DNA of 64,000 bases. It comes from Saprospiraceae bacterium. GTDB lineage: Bacteria; Bacteroidota; Bacteroidia; Chitinophagales; Saprospiraceae. The notes beneath the pieces are model-generated. The model had not been told where the DNA came from and did no database searches. It was given only the letters and a program-made list of their open reading frames with translations. Positions 10,061-19,614 of the stretch are shown here, piece by piece. The translations under genes were made by a program, and so were the position numbers. Numbering within the stretch: position 1 is the stretch's first letter; each line of letters opens with the position of its first letter. Where the stretch lies: the NCBI GenBank assembly GCA_016711125.1, contig JADJTQ010000014.1, positions 124,001 to 188,000 on the forward strand, read 5' to 3'.

Positions 10061-10999
10061 TTAGTTATTTAAATAGTATTCTACAATAGCTTCCGCCAGA
10101 CCATCGCTTGTGCTGTAAGAAAGATTATAGTGTCTGAGAGGGTACCCTGGCTTATCAGCAAATGCAGTCCATACATGGTAATAACCCAGCTTATCTTGTT
10201 CACAATAGGCCCCTAGTGGTAAGTGACATCCGCCTTCCAGCAAATTCAGGATCTTGCGCTCTACATTGGTCACGTTTGCCGTAGCCTGATAGTGCAAATG
10301 ATTTCTGACAATATCTGACAGTGCAGAATCATGACGTCTGATCTGATAGGCTAGCACTCCCTGGGCGGGGGCTGGTATGAATTCTCGGGGATGCATTTTA
10401 ACCACCTTAAATGATTGTAGTTCAGGTTGAATTCTTTTGATCCCGGCAGCTGCAAGGATTGCTGCGTCGACGAGACCTTCTTCCACTTTGCCTAACCTGG
10501 TGGGTAGATTACCACGGATATCTACGATGTCGACATCTTCCCGAAAATGTTTGATCTGGGCTTTTCGTCGATTGGAAGAAGTGCCAATCCTGGCATTTAG
10601 AGGTAGGCTAAAAAGGTGTTTTTCATCGGCTTTGTCCTTATGGATAACTATCCAGTCTGCTGGATCTTCCCTTATTGAAACACCCGCGATCAGCAATGCA
10701 TCTGATGACTTGGTTGGCAGGTCTTTCATACTGTGCACCGCCAGGTCAATTCTTTCTTCGATAAGTGCAGCTTCCAATTCAGAGGTAAAAAATCCTTTAC
10801 CCTCCAATTTGTCAAATGAAAGGTCTTGCATAGTGTCACCCTGGGTAGTGATGATCTCTAGAATGACTTCAAATCCTTGAGATTCCAGCTGTGACTTGAC
10901 AAAATTAGCCTGCCAAAGTGCCAACTTGCTTCCCCGGGTGCCGATTCTGATCCTTTTGCTCAAGCTTTGATTATTTTTGCACAAGATAGGCCAAATCAT
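10061..10999 (-). CDS. hemC: Porphobilinogen deaminase (hydroxymethylbilane synthase) HemC
   Basis: A 312-residue enzyme that polymerises four porphobilinogens. Visible features: IRIGTRGSKLALWQ at residues 17-30, the KGFFTSELE segment, the catalytic aspartate in AVHSMKDLPT (about residue 93), the substrate-binding arginines in GTSSNRRKAQ and DIRGNLPTRL, and the dipyrromethane-cofactor cysteine Cys258 in LEGGCHLPLG. The first 14 residues upstream of RIRIGTRGS are not conserved, so the real start could be a few codons inside (a TTG precedes SKRIRIG). It is divergent from lpxD: the ATG at 10999 lies 45 bases from the lpxD start at 11045, so the two promoters must overlap. Confidence 0.96.
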   Translation of the reverse strand: MIWPILCKNNQSLSKRIRIGTRGSKLALWQANFVKSQLESQGFEVILEIITTQGDTMQDLSFDKLEGKGFFTSELEAALIEERIDLAVHSMKDLPTKSSDALLIAGVSIREDPADWIVIHKDKADEKHLFSLPLNARIGTSSNRRKAQIKHFREDVDIVDIRGNLPTRLGKVEEGLVDAAILAAAGIKRIQPELQSFKVVKMHPREFIPAPAQGVLAYQIRRHDSALSDIVRNHLHYQATANVTNVERKILNLLEGGCHLPLGAYCEQDKLGYYHVWTAFADKPGYPLRHYNLSYSTSDGLAEAIVEYYLNN

Positions 11000-11044
11000 T
11001 TGGTCTCACATGTACTGAGCAGCTTGCTCAACAAATTTAATAAT

Positions 11045-12099
11045 ATGAAAATATCAGCAAGTGAATTGGCTATTTTGTTAGGAGGATCAGTAGAAGGAGA
11101 TGGAGCGATTATTGTCGATCGGCCGGCTCGTATTGAAGAAGCAACCCCTGGCACATTATCGTTTCTGGCCAACCCCAAGTATGAAGAATTTGCCTATCAA
11201 AGTGAGGCATCCATCCTCTTGGTTGATCGGGTGTTTAAGCCCTCCCGACCCATTAAAGCTACGTTGGTGCGGGTTGATAATGTCTATGCTGCCATGGCTT
11301 TTCTTGCTGAAAGATTTGAGGTTAGTACCACGCATCAAGTGAGTATATCATCCAATGCAGTGGTTGATTCGACTGCAATGATTGGGAAAGATGTTACCAT
11401 AGCAGATTTTGTAGTTATAGGTCCCGATTGTGTTATCGGAGATGGTGCCGTCTTACATCCATTTGTATATATCGGAGCGAAAAGCACTATTGGCCGGCTC
11501 ACTACCTTACATGCCGGAGTGAAAGTTCATCATAACAGCCTGATCGGTCATGGGGTCACTATCCAAGCCAATAGTGTGATTGGAAGCGACGGATTTGGAT
11601 ATGTTAAGGCGGATGGAGTGTTTAAAAAATCAAACAATTGGGTAATGTAGTTATCGAAGATGATGTAGAGATTGGAGCCAATGTTGTGATTGATAGGGCA
11701 TCATTAGGTTCAACAGTGATCAGGCAGGGTACTAAGTTGGATAATCTGATCCATATAGCTCATAATGTAGAGGTTGGAAAAAACTCCGCCATAGCAGCTC
11801 AGTCGGGCATAGCAGGTAGTACTAAAATTGGCAATGATGTATTAATGGGAGGTCAGGTGGGCATTGTTGGGCATATTCATATTGCTGACGGTACCCAAAT
11901 TCAGGCACAAAGTGGAGTGACCACTTCTACCAAGGAAAATGCCCGTTTATATGGTTCTCCAGCACTAGAATACACAAAATATCTTCGATCGTATGCTGTA
12001 TTTCGTAATCTACCGGCCTTATCAAGCCAGCTAAACGATTTGCAACAGCGTTTAAAGAGCATCGAAAAGGAGATCAAGCAGCTACTTGCGAACTCGTAA
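11045..12099 (+). CDS. lpxD: UDP-3-O-acylglucosamine N-acyltransferase LpxD (one frameshift)
   Basis: LpxD adds the N-linked hydroxyacyl chain in lipid A synthesis. The N-terminal uridine-binding domain begins MKISASELAILLGG, and the left-handed beta-helix of hexapeptide repeats follows, including HAGVKVHHNSLIGHGV, GSDGFGY and the catalytic-His region LIHIAHNVEVG. A C-terminal helix (YLRSYAVFRNLPAL) forms the trimer cap. At about 11627-11632 the run AAAAAA should be seven A: this restores KK-IKQLGNVVIEDDVEIG and a normal 351-residue protein. Literally read, the first part stops at 11650. The ATG at 11045 matches the family start. First gene of the plus-strand lipid A operon, 27 bases before lpxC/fabZ. 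Confidence 0.93.
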
Positions 12100-12126
12100 A
12101 ACCTTATATTGTGCTCAATTTTGAAA

Positions 12127-13533
12127 ATGAGCAAAAGTCTTAATCAAAAAACCATTGGGAAATCCGTGACGATCCAGGGCATAGGTTTGCATACCGGTGA
12201 GTCTGTGACACTAACATTTCATTCTGCAGATCCCAACTATGGTATTCGATTCAGACGGGTTGATGTGCAAGGAAAACCAATACTACAAGCTGATGTAGCC
12301 AAGGTATTTAGTACTAATCGGGGCACTACGATTCGGGAGGGTAATGTTCAGGTGAGCACGGTAGAACATGTGCTTTCGGCCTTAGCCGGACTATCGATTG
12401 ACAATGTACTCATTGACATTAATGGGCCTGAGGTTGCCATTCTCGACGGCAGTGCCAGGCCATTCACGGATCTTTTTGATGAAGCAGGTTTGGTTGAGCA
12501 GGATCAGGAGAGAGAATATTATATAGTAGAAGAAACCGTATCGTACAAAGATGAAGTAACGGGCACTGAAATTGTCGCTCTACCAAGTGACAAATTTGAG
12601 GTCACCGCCATGATTGATTTTAACTCACCCGTATTGGGAAAACAATATGCCTCCCTGTCGGATCTTAATAATTACAAAAAAGACATCGCTGCCGCTCGCA
12701 CTTTTGTATTCTTACGTGAGCTTGAGCATCTCTATAGTCAGGATTTGATCAAAGGGGGTGACCTCGAAAATGCACTTGTGATCGTAGATCGTCTGGTCAG
12801 CCAGGAGGAGCTCGACAGTCTTGCTAAAAAGCTTAATAAGCCCAAGATCAAAGTTGAAAAAGAGGGGGTTTTAAACAATACAGACCTTAGATATCCCAAC
12901 GAGCCTGCACGCCATAAATTGCTGGATCTGATCGGTGATTTGTCTCTGGTGGGCAAACCGATTAAAGGTAAAATTGTCGCCACCAAACCTGGTCATGCAT
13001 CCAATGTTGCTTTTGCCCGGATACTGAAGGAAAGGTTTAAAGTACAACGTAAACTCAGAGGCAAACCCAAGTACGACCCAGATAGCGACCCTGTATTGGA
13101 TATCGAAGCCATTATGGGTATGCTGCCCCATCGATTTCCCTTTTTATTAGTCGATAAAATCATGGAATTGACCCCCACATGTGTCGTGGGGATTAAAAAT
13201 ATTACCTATCAGGAACATGTATTTCAAGGCCACTTTCCGAACAATCCTGTTTTTCCGGGAGTGATGATCGTGGAAGCTCTGGCTCAAACAGGCGGCATAC
13301 TGGCACTATCGTCTGTAGAAAAACCCAGCGATTGGGATACATATTTTTTGAAAATCGAAAACACAAAGTTCAAATTTAAAGTTATACCTGGTGATACCTT
13401 GATTTTAAAAATGGAACTATTGTCGCCCATTCGCTGAGGAATCGTTCATATGCAAGGCACGGCTTATGTTGCTAACAGAATCGTGGCAGAAGGAGAATTG
13501 ACGGCACAAATTGTTAACCGTACCAAACTATGA
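12127..13533 (+). CDS. lpxC-fabZ: Bifunctional LpxC-FabZ: UDP-3-O-acyl-N-acetylglucosamine deacetylase / 3-hydroxyacyl-ACP dehydratase (in-frame TGA at 13435)
   Basis: Residues 1 to about 310 are LpxC (zinc ligands in STVEHVLSAL and in ARHKLLDLIGD, here His and Asp), the committed step of lipid A synthesis. The rest is FabZ (LPHRFPFLLVDK, and the active-site His/Glu in GHFPNNPVFPG...EALAQ). This fusion is standard in Bacteroidota. A TGA at 13435-13437 interrupts the last strands of FabZ. The same frame continues without interruption as GIVHMQGTAYVANRIVAEGEL to a TGA at 13531-13533. Arginine is usual at the broken position (SPIRRG), so CGA to TGA is a single change. The ATGA overlap with lpxA at 13530 confirms that the natural end is 13533. 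Confidence 0.94.
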
Positions 13534-14321
13534 TAGTAAAAGAAAACGTTCTGATTCACCCAGGAGCCCAAATCGGTGAAAACGTGCATGTTGAACCCTT
13601 CGTGACCATTGCCAAAGACGTCATTATTGGCGATAATACCTGGATCGGCCCACATGTTACGATCCTCAATGGTGTACGAATCGGTGATAATTGCCGAATC
13701 TTTCCTGGTTCGGTGTTAGGCGGAATTCCTCAGGATCTTAAGTATAAGGGAGAGGAAAGTATTGTCGAAATCGGTAATAATGTCACGATTCGTGAATATT
13801 GTACGATCAATCGTGGTACGGTAGCCAATTACAAAACAGAAATTCAAGATAATTGTCTTCTGATGGCCTATGTGCATGTAGCACACGATTGTGTGATCCG
13901 GCGTAACTGCGTGCTGGCTAATAATGTAAACCTAGCTGGGCATATTGAAATTGGAGAGTATGCTACTCTTGGCGGTCTCACCGCGGTACATCAATTTGTA
14001 AAGATTGGTGAGTATGCATTTATTGGTGGAGGATCGTTGGTGAGAAAAGATATTCCGCCATATATCAAGGCAGCTCGTGAGCCTCTCTCTTATGCGGGAG
14101 TAAATTCGATTGGCTTACGTCGGCGGGGATTTACCCAGGATCAGATTAATCACATACAAGATATTTATCGAATCCTTTTTGTCAAGGGTTACAACACACG
14201 GCAGGCGGTCAAAATCATCGAGGCAACCATCGACATTTCCAAAGAACGCGACCGTATCCTTGGGTTTATCGACTCTGCCGACCGGGGTATTATGAAGGGA
14301 TTTAAGAAGCAAAATGGCTGA
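13530..14321 (+). CDS. lpxA: Acyl-ACP--UDP-N-acetylglucosamine O-acyltransferase LpxA
   Basis: A 263-residue trimeric hexapeptide-repeat acyltransferase that starts lipid A synthesis. Imperfect hexads run from IHPGAQIGENV to about residue 190. Family marks are HVTILNGVRIGDNC, GGIPQDLKYKGEES, the catalytic histidine in AYVHVAHDCVI, and the C-terminal helical domain with GVNSIGLRRRGF. The frame is intact and the length typical. The start codon overlaps the true stop of lpxC-fabZ (ATGA at 13530), which suggests coupled translation, and the ABC ATPase gene begins 8 bases before the lpxA stop. Confidence 0.97.
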   Translation: MIVKENVLIHPGAQIGENVHVEPFVTIAKDVIIGDNTWIGPHVTILNGVRIGDNCRIFPGSVLGGIPQDLKYKGEESIVEIGNNVTIREYCTINRGTVANYKTEIQDNCLLMAYVHVAHDCVIRRNCVLANNVNLAGHIEIGEYATLGGLTAVHQFVKIGEYAFIGGGSLVRKDIPPYIKAAREPLSYAGVNSIGLRRRGFTQDQINHIQDIYRILFVKGYNTRQAVKIIEATIDISKERDRILGFIDSADRGIMKGFKKQNG

Positions 14322-14967
14322 TGCGGTTGAGATTGAGTTAGCTCACCTTGGCAAGAGATACAAACGATGGATTTTTAAAGATGTCGACCTGGTCCTACAT
14401 CCTTCTAAAAGATATGGAGTTATTGGTCGTAATGGAGTGGGCAAATCCACCCTCCTCCGATTGATCTCCGGATATACTTCACCAACTGCAGGCAAAGTGA
14501 CCTTCACCCAATCCGGCATTCCAATTGACGCCCAACAAGCAGCACTACTGGTCGGATACACCGCGCCTTATATCAACTTGATCGATGAACTTACTGTGTA
14601 TGAAATGCTAAAATTTCATACTTCCTTTAAGAAAGTATACCCTGATATGGTCAACCTGGATGTACTTTTACAAAAGGTTAAGTTGTCATCACATCGGGAT
14701 TTTTTGGTGGGCGATCTTTCATCGGGATTGATGCAAAGACTCAAAGTGGGCCTAACGATTTTGACAATGACTCCGGTGATCTTGCTAGATGAACCCACCA
14801 GTTATCTCGACCTACCCGGCAAGAAGTGGTATTATGACCTTCTCGAAGAATACTCATCCAATAGATTGATAGTTGTAGCCTCTAATGATCCCGAGGATGT
14901 GTCAGAATGCAATGAAATGATAGATATGATACAGTTTGCCAAGACTGGTACAACCGGTCTAAGTTAG
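14314..14967 (+). CDS. ABC transporter ATP-binding subunit encoded at the end of the lpx operon
   Basis: A 217-residue single ATPase domain: Walker A GRNGVGKST, Q-loop region near VGYTAPYINL, ABC signature as LSSGLMQR, Walker B VILLDEPT, and an unusual H-loop region reading VVASNDPED where a histidine is normally expected (the usual form is xxTH/SH). No permease gene accompanies it. Bacteroidota commonly carry a CcmA-like ATPase directly after lpxA, so a role linked to the envelope or to another ABC export system is plausible but unproven. It overlaps lpxA by 8 bases, so expression must be coupled. The loss of the switch histidine, if confirmed, would suggest altered hydrolysis. Confidence 0.82.
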   Translation: MADAVEIELAHLGKRYKRWIFKDVDLVLHPSKRYGVIGRNGVGKSTLLRLISGYTSPTAGKVTFTQSGIPIDAQQAALLVGYTAPYINLIDELTVYEMLKFHTSFKKVYPDMVNLDVLLQKVKLSSHRDFLVGDLSSGLMQRLKVGLTILTMTPVILLDEPTSYLDLPGKKWYYDLLEEYSSNRLIVVASNDPEDVSECNEMIDMIQFAKTGTTGLS

Positions 14968-15297
14968 CTGGTCTCGCAGTGCGGTTAGTCCTGATCGGAT
15001 ATGGACCAGACTGTCTATGACTTTCCTGCGTCTGATCAACGTGCTTTTTTTAGCTCGAATCTCCTTTTTAGCGCCATCAAGCGTAAATCCTTTTTCCTTG
15101 ACCAGGTAATAGATCAGGTCCAGCTGTTCTATATTTTGCTTCGTAAATCTCCGGTCTCCCTTACTGTTCTTATGTGGTTTGAGTACGGCAAATTCAGATT
15201 CCCAGTAGCGAATCAGAGATTTGGATACTCCAAACATGTCAGATACCTCCCCAATGGTGTAGTAGAGCTTTGTTAGTTCAGTAATCTTTCTATCCAT
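14959..15297 (-). CDS. MerR-family transcriptional regulator (short, single HTH domain)
   Basis: A 112-residue protein with the MerR winged-helix start (KLYYTIGEVSDMFGVSKSLIRYWESEF), the second half of the DNA-binding domain (SKGDRRFTKQNIEQLDLIYYLVKEKGFTLDGAKKEI), and almost nothing beyond it. There is no effector-binding domain. Bacteroidota encode such a protein near an M23 peptidase and alaS, as here. Target unknown. I chose the ATG at 15297 (MDRKITELTKLYY). An in-frame ATG five codons upstream is possible. The gene converges with the ABC ATPase, with 3' ends overlapping by 9 bases. Confidence 0.9.
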   Translation of the reverse strand: MDRKITELTKLYYTIGEVSDMFGVSKSLIRYWESEFAVLKPHKNSKGDRRFTKQNIEQLDLIYYLVKEKGFTLDGAKKEIRAKKSTLIRRRKVIDSLVHIRSGLTALRDQLT

Positions 15298-15716
15298 GAG
15301 ACTATATAACAAATAAATTTATAAAAAAAATTAAGATATGAAGTATCATTAGTTTTTAAAAAAGTCAACAAACCTCCTATGTCCCTTAAAGCAGATGAAT
15401 GAACCTGAGGTGGGCTTAAAGGTTTATGCTTTTCCGGGATCCTTCAGGTACTACCTATACAGTTTATTTGGAGTCAATCCCTACAACATGCATAAGGAAG
15501 ATTGCAGGAATCAATTTGGTACTTGAAAGTGAATTTCGATGAGACTAAACTCGTCTGGGGCTTTCCAAAAATACGAATTCCCAGGACTTATCCTTAACTA
15601 TTTTTCAACTGACTAAGTTAATGGTAGAGCCATGAACTTTGCTTCCCAAAGCAATATATTGATAATCTGTAAAGAACTCAAGCTGTCGGCCGGAATCAAA
15701 ATGTGATATCAACAAC
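15298..15716. other. Intergenic stretch, about 420 bases, between MerR gene and gatB
   Basis: AT-rich in its first 70 bases (probable promoter of the MerR gene on the minus strand). The rest has no open frame of note, no tRNA-like cloverleaf and no repeat. Nothing further can be supported. Confidence 0.4.
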
Positions 15717-17180
15717 CTACTTTCCGAGAAGTTTTTCAAAAGTTTCACGAGCGATCTCGGGATTAGCCTTACCTTCAGATATCTTCATCAATTGCCCCAT
15801 GAAGAAAGTTATAATTCCCTTTTTACCATTAATATATTGTCCAAGTTGTCTCGGATTTTCATCAAGAACCTGTTGTGCCATTGATTCAATGGTGTCGGTA
15901 TCACTGGTCTGCATTAAATTCAATTTTTGACAAAGTTCTAATACATCTTGCGGTTGTTTTATTAAGATGGGCCAAATTTTTTGATAGGCAATACTGGTCG
16001 TTATTTTTTTATCTTCTATTAATTGTAAGAATTGTGCAATTATTTTAAAATCCAGGCCCTTTGAGATTTCCTCAGCTTCTTCCGAAGGGAACCATTTGTT
16101 GATGAAAAAATTGGCAGCCAATTTTGGCGGTATTTTTTCGTTGCGATCCAAAAACATTCTAAAGTTTTCTACCCTGGCCTGGGTATCGATGATGATCTCA
16201 ACATCGTCCGGTGCCAGACCATACTGATTGATCAGAAGTTGGCGGTAAAATGCAGGGAGAGAAGGCATCGCATTTCTGACGCCGGTGATATAACCTTCTG
16301 AAATGTGTAAAGGTAAAATATCTGGTTCGGGAAAATACCGGTAGTCATGCGCGTCCTCCTTACTCCGCAATGCAGTCGTTATTCCCTGATCAGGATTAAA
16401 TTCACGAGTCTCTTGTTTAATTTCATGACCATCTTCCATTAATCCCATTTGACGCCCAATTTCGAATTCAATGGCTTTTCTAGCAAATCGGGCTGAATTG
16501 ATGTTTTTTACTTCACATCGTGCATTCAGTGTCTCTTGTCCCTGCAATCTCACTGAAATATTGCAGTCGCATCGCAAGGAGCCTTCCTCCATATTGCCAT
16601 CAGAAATATCGAGATATCTAACCAACCTCCTTAATTCATTTATGAAATGATAGACCTCATTTGCAGTCCGAAAATCCGGTTCGGTCACCATTTCTAAAAG
16701 AGGTATTCCAGCACGATTTAGATCGATGTATGTAAAGGTCGGGTCGATCTCATGCAATGACTTTCCAGCATCCTCTTCCATGTGAATGTGGTGCAACCGG
16801 ATAGTTTTGAGCCCTTGATCTGTCTCAAATGTTACTTCACCACCTTTACAAATTGGTTGGCTGTTCTGAGTGGTTTGAAAGCCCTTCGGCAAATCTGCAT
16901 AAAAATAATGTTTTCTATCAAAATAGGACTGTTGATTAATCTCACAATTGAGCGCCAGACCAAGTATTATGGCATATTCAATTTGCTTTTTATTGGGCCT
17001 CGGCAGGGTGCCTGGGTGAGCCAAACTGATTGTGCTCGTCTGCGAGTTAGGAGTGCTGCCAAATAGGGTGCTGTCTCCACAAAATGCCTTGGATCTGGTC
17101 TGGAGTTGTATGTGAACTTCAAGCCCAATTATTGCTTCGTATTTTTTTGTCAAACCCATAGCTAATTTATTTTTTGTCAA
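15717..17180 (-). CDS. gatB: Aspartyl/glutamyl-tRNA(Asn/Gln) amidotransferase subunit B
   Basis: A 487-residue subunit of the GatCAB complex that turns misacylated Glu-tRNA(Gln)/Asp-tRNA(Asn) into Gln-/Asn-tRNA. The N-terminal cradle domain has EAIIGLEVHIQL, SLAHPGTLPRPN, FYADLPKGFQ, the HMEEDAGKS metal site, and SLRCDCNISVR. The C-terminal YqeY-like tail domain ends GKANPEIARETFEKLL. Typical length and no frame break. The ATG at 17180 overlaps the stop of the upstream DUF3667 gene by 4 bases (ATGA). A second ATG seven codons inside (MGLTKKYEAI) is the more conserved start. gatA and gatC are not in the window. Confidence 0.96.
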   Translation of the reverse strand: MTKNKLAMGLTKKYEAIIGLEVHIQLQTRSKAFCGDSTLFGSTPNSQTSTISLAHPGTLPRPNKKQIEYAIILGLALNCEINQQSYFDRKHYFYADLPKGFQTTQNSQPICKGGEVTFETDQGLKTIRLHHIHMEEDAGKSLHEIDPTFTYIDLNRAGIPLLEMVTEPDFRTANEVYHFINELRRLVRYLDISDGNMEEGSLRCDCNISVRLQGQETLNARCEVKNINSARFARKAIEFEIGRQMGLMEDGHEIKQETREFNPDQGITTALRSKEDAHDYRYFPEPDILPLHISEGYITGVRNAMPSLPAFYRQLLINQYGLAPDDVEIIIDTQARVENFRMFLDRNEKIPPKLAANFFINKWFPSEEAEEISKGLDFKIIAQFLQLIEDKKITTSIAYQKIWPILIKQPQDVLELCQKLNLMQTSDTDTIESMAQQVLDENPRQLGQYINGKKGIITFFMGQLMKISEGKANPEIARETFEKLLGK

Positions 17181-18238
17181 AAGAATAACAGACTTAACAA
17201 CCCCGCCACTACAACAAAGGCCGTAAAGATAATTGGATAGGAAAACTGCAATATGCAGAATTTGACCAATGTCTTAAAAAACCCCTGACTATAAAATCGT
17301 TTGATGCCGATAAAGAGATAGAATGCGAAAAATAGGAGAATTAAAGACCAGGCCGAGTCGCCTATCAGTCGAACAAGTAAAGCCGCTGTGATCATGAAAA
17401 TGATAAAAGCAGTATGCATATGCAGGGAGAAAACAAGATGCTCGATATAATATCGCTTTCGCCTGATATAGAGAATTTTTAAGATGATAGCAATAATTGG
17501 GATATAAAACAGATAAATCCAAGCTAGATTTTGTATGACATAATCTGCTAGCGAACTCGGATTTTTAAGTAGTTTAATTTTTTGCCGGAAGTAGATTGAA
17601 GCTAATCCCCCAATCTCTAATTTTTTAACAATCTCTGATGGTGATAGGCTTTCAAAATCCTTTCTGGAGACTTTTGCAGTACCAGTTAATTCTTTTTCAA
17701 AAAAGTCTGATAATATCGTAACCCCTTCAGTACTCTTAATATCGATTGAGTCTGACTCGATTGCTAATTTATTTCGGAGATCTTTGATGATTGAATCGGT
17801 GTCATCAACCTGCCGGTCTATTAAGATTTTTTGTAAGGAGTCGATTGCATTCAGACTTTCCATTGAATTTTGAGATCCCCAAATCCTACGCAATTGATCG
17901 ATGTTTCCTAGCTTAAGATCGTATAACTGCAAGGATGCCAACGCGACAATAGCGGTTACAAGAAACAACCGAATTGGATTAATTTGACTTTTCCGCTTAC
18001 CTTCAAAATAGTCAATCGTTAGTTGACCTGGTACTAAGAGTGATTTGAGAGTTATCAGCGCTTTACCGTCTATGTTGAGCTGGTCAGACAGAAACTCTTT
18101 AAACATTTTTAAGAGTGGCAGTTTCCCATTGTGCGTCATCTGACCACAAACACCACAAAACTTATCGTAAGGTTCCAAAACCCTCCCGCAATTCAGGCAG
18201 AATTCAAGGTGATTGTCTGATCTGTTTTGCTTGCTCAT
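17177..18238 (-). CDS. DUF3667-type membrane protein with N-terminal zinc ribbon
   Basis: 353 residues. The first 40 contain two CxxC pairs (CLNCGRVL ... CGVCGQ), a short zinc ribbon, followed by the hallmark of DUF3667, a segment PGQLTIDYFEGKRKSQINPIRLFL that runs into the first membrane segment. A soluble loop of about 130 residues comes next, then four or five hydrophobic segments from about residue 235 to the end. The family is common in Bacteroidota and has no known function. It ends in a 4-base overlap with gatB, so the two are probably cotranscribed. Upstream of the start lies a perfect 14-base palindrome at 18281-18294. Confidence 0.8.
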   Translation of the reverse strand: MSKQNRSDNHLEFCLNCGRVLEPYDKFCGVCGQMTHNGKLPLLKMFKEFLSDQLNIDGKALITLKSLLVPGQLTIDYFEGKRKSQINPIRLFLVTAIVALASLQLYDLKLGNIDQLRRIWGSQNSMESLNAIDSLQKILIDRQVDDTDSIIKDLRNKLAIESDSIDIKSTEGVTILSDFFEKELTGTAKVSRKDFESLSPSEIVKKLEIGGLASIYFRQKIKLLKNPSSLADYVIQNLAWIYLFYIPIIAIILKILYIRRKRYYIEHLVFSLHMHTAFIIFMITAALLVRLIGDSAWSLILLFFAFYLFIGIKRFYSQGFFKTLVKFCILQFSYPIIFTAFVVVAGLLSLLFF

Positions 18239-18471
18239 TCACTTCACTTTCAGTTTCCGGATTGATAGCGAAAATAGGCTTAAACCCGGGTTTATGCACC
18301 ACTTAAATATTGAAACTGGATTTCGGGTTTCATACAAGAAGCAACTACCATACAAGAAAGTTGCTATGGTGGTGAGTTCAACTCACCCTTTTGGGCATAG
18401 ACACTTCAGTAAATAACGGCAATGGAGTTTACTCTCCAGCGAGACTTCCTTAATAGGGTCTATTTCATCAC

Positions 18472-19455
18472 TTAGTCAAATGATTTATTGGCCTCAGATG
18501 CCATTTTTACCATTTCCTCATACTCCTTTGGAGTGAGACCATCCATGCAATAGTGAATTGGGTTGATAGGTTGACCCTTAAAATGAACTTCGTAATGCAA
18601 GTGAGGAGCAGTGCTGGTGCCAGTACTGCCTACAGTACCGATGATTTCACCCTTTTTTACAGTCTGGCCTTCATGTACTTCGATCTTGCTGAGATGCCCG
18701 TAAAGTGTCTCGTAGCCATAACCGTGACTGATCATTACATGGTTGCCATAACCACTTTGGTCCTTTTTTATTGATGTGATTTTACCATCACCCGTAGCCC
18801 TCACTAAAGTACCTTTGTTGGCAGTGAAGTCAAGACCTGTATGCATTTTGGGTATTTTGTGAATAGGATGTATTCGCATACCAAAACCGGACAAATAGGT
18901 AATTTTGCGCTTTACAAAGTCCTCCCTCACTGGTTTGATCGATGGAATTGAATTGATATATTTTTCCTTTTCGCTGGCGATATACTCCAATGAATCAAGG
19001 GATCTCGATTGGATCGTCATCTGCCTTGCCAGCTTATCCGCCTTTTCCAGAGTATTTACCAGCAAATCGGAAGAGTTTTCGTAGTTAGTCAATTCACTAT
19101 AGCGATTATGACCACCAATGCCCACATTCCAGACATCTTTATTAATTGGATCCATGCCAAAGATCATGCGATGTACACTAGCGTCCCGGTCTTGAATATT
19201 GCCAAGGACTGCTGACATAATGTTTAGTTGTTCATTCAATGAAGAATATTTGATTTTCATCTGATCAATCTCCAGCATGAGTGATTGCTCCTTGGGTGAA
19301 GGTCGGTACTGCATAAACAGATAAAGCAGTCCTGAGGCAGTCATCACTACTGCCATTAGAAAGCTAATTCCCTGTAGCATCCTCCTAGTGATGGGGGCTC
19401 GGTACCGCTCGAAAGTGAGACTTTTTGGATTATAAACAAACTTTTCCTTTTTCAT
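18472..19455 (-). CDS. M23-family membrane-anchored metallopeptidase (LytM type)
   Basis: 327 residues from the ATG at 19455 (MKKEKFVYNPKSLTFERYRAP, the typical start in Bacteroidota). There is one transmembrane helix at about residues 27-50, a periplasmic coiled-coil region (about 60-180), and a C-terminal LytM domain. The zinc site is seen as HTGLDF (first motif H-x3-D) and HLHYEVH (H-x-H), with GFGMRIHPIH before it. Such proteins cut peptidoglycan cross-links or, when degenerate, activate amidases. Here all zinc ligands are present. It is divergent from alaS, 160 bases apart, an arrangement common in Bacteroidota. Confidence 0.93.
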   Translation of the reverse strand: MKKEKFVYNPKSLTFERYRAPITRRMLQGISFLMAVVMTASGLLYLFMQYRPSPKEQSLMLEIDQMKIKYSSLNEQLNIMSAVLGNIQDRDASVHRMIFGMDPINKDVWNVGIGGHNRYSELTNYENSSDLLVNTLEKADKLARQMTIQSRSLDSLEYIASEKEKYINSIPSIKPVREDFVKRKITYLSGFGMRIHPIHKIPKMHTGLDFTANKGTLVRATGDGKITSIKKDQSGYGNHVMISHGYGYETLYGHLSKIEVHEGQTVKKGEIIGTVGSTGTSTAPHLHYEVHFKGQPINPIHYCMDGLTPKEYEEMVKMASEANKSFD

Positions 19456-19614
19456 CAAATGACAGGTTATCCTATTAAATAAGTACTTTTGTCGGCCTGG
19501 TTTTGGATGAGTTCGAGACGGGATTGCGCAAAAATATAATCCAGATCGCAAGTTACCAAATCTTTGCCAACATTTTATAGTTCATTCATAGGAGATATTT
19601 ATATTTTTCGAGAT

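Noticed and set aside
10991..11003. Small palindrome CCAAATCATTTGG over the hemC start
   Set aside because: Only six paired bases; insufficient to call an operator for the hemC/lpxD divergent promoter.
12127..13533. UGA recoding (selenocysteine or alternative code) to explain the lpxC-fabZ stop
   Set aside because: TGA ends other genes in the window normally (lpxA, acr3's neighbours), another broken gene carries TAA, and no selenocysteine element is seen.
18281..18294. 14-base perfect palindrome TAAACCCGGGTTTA upstream of the DUF3667 gene
   Set aside because: Short enough to occur by chance in this much sequence; no second copy or promoter context noticed. Mentioned only in that gene's entry.
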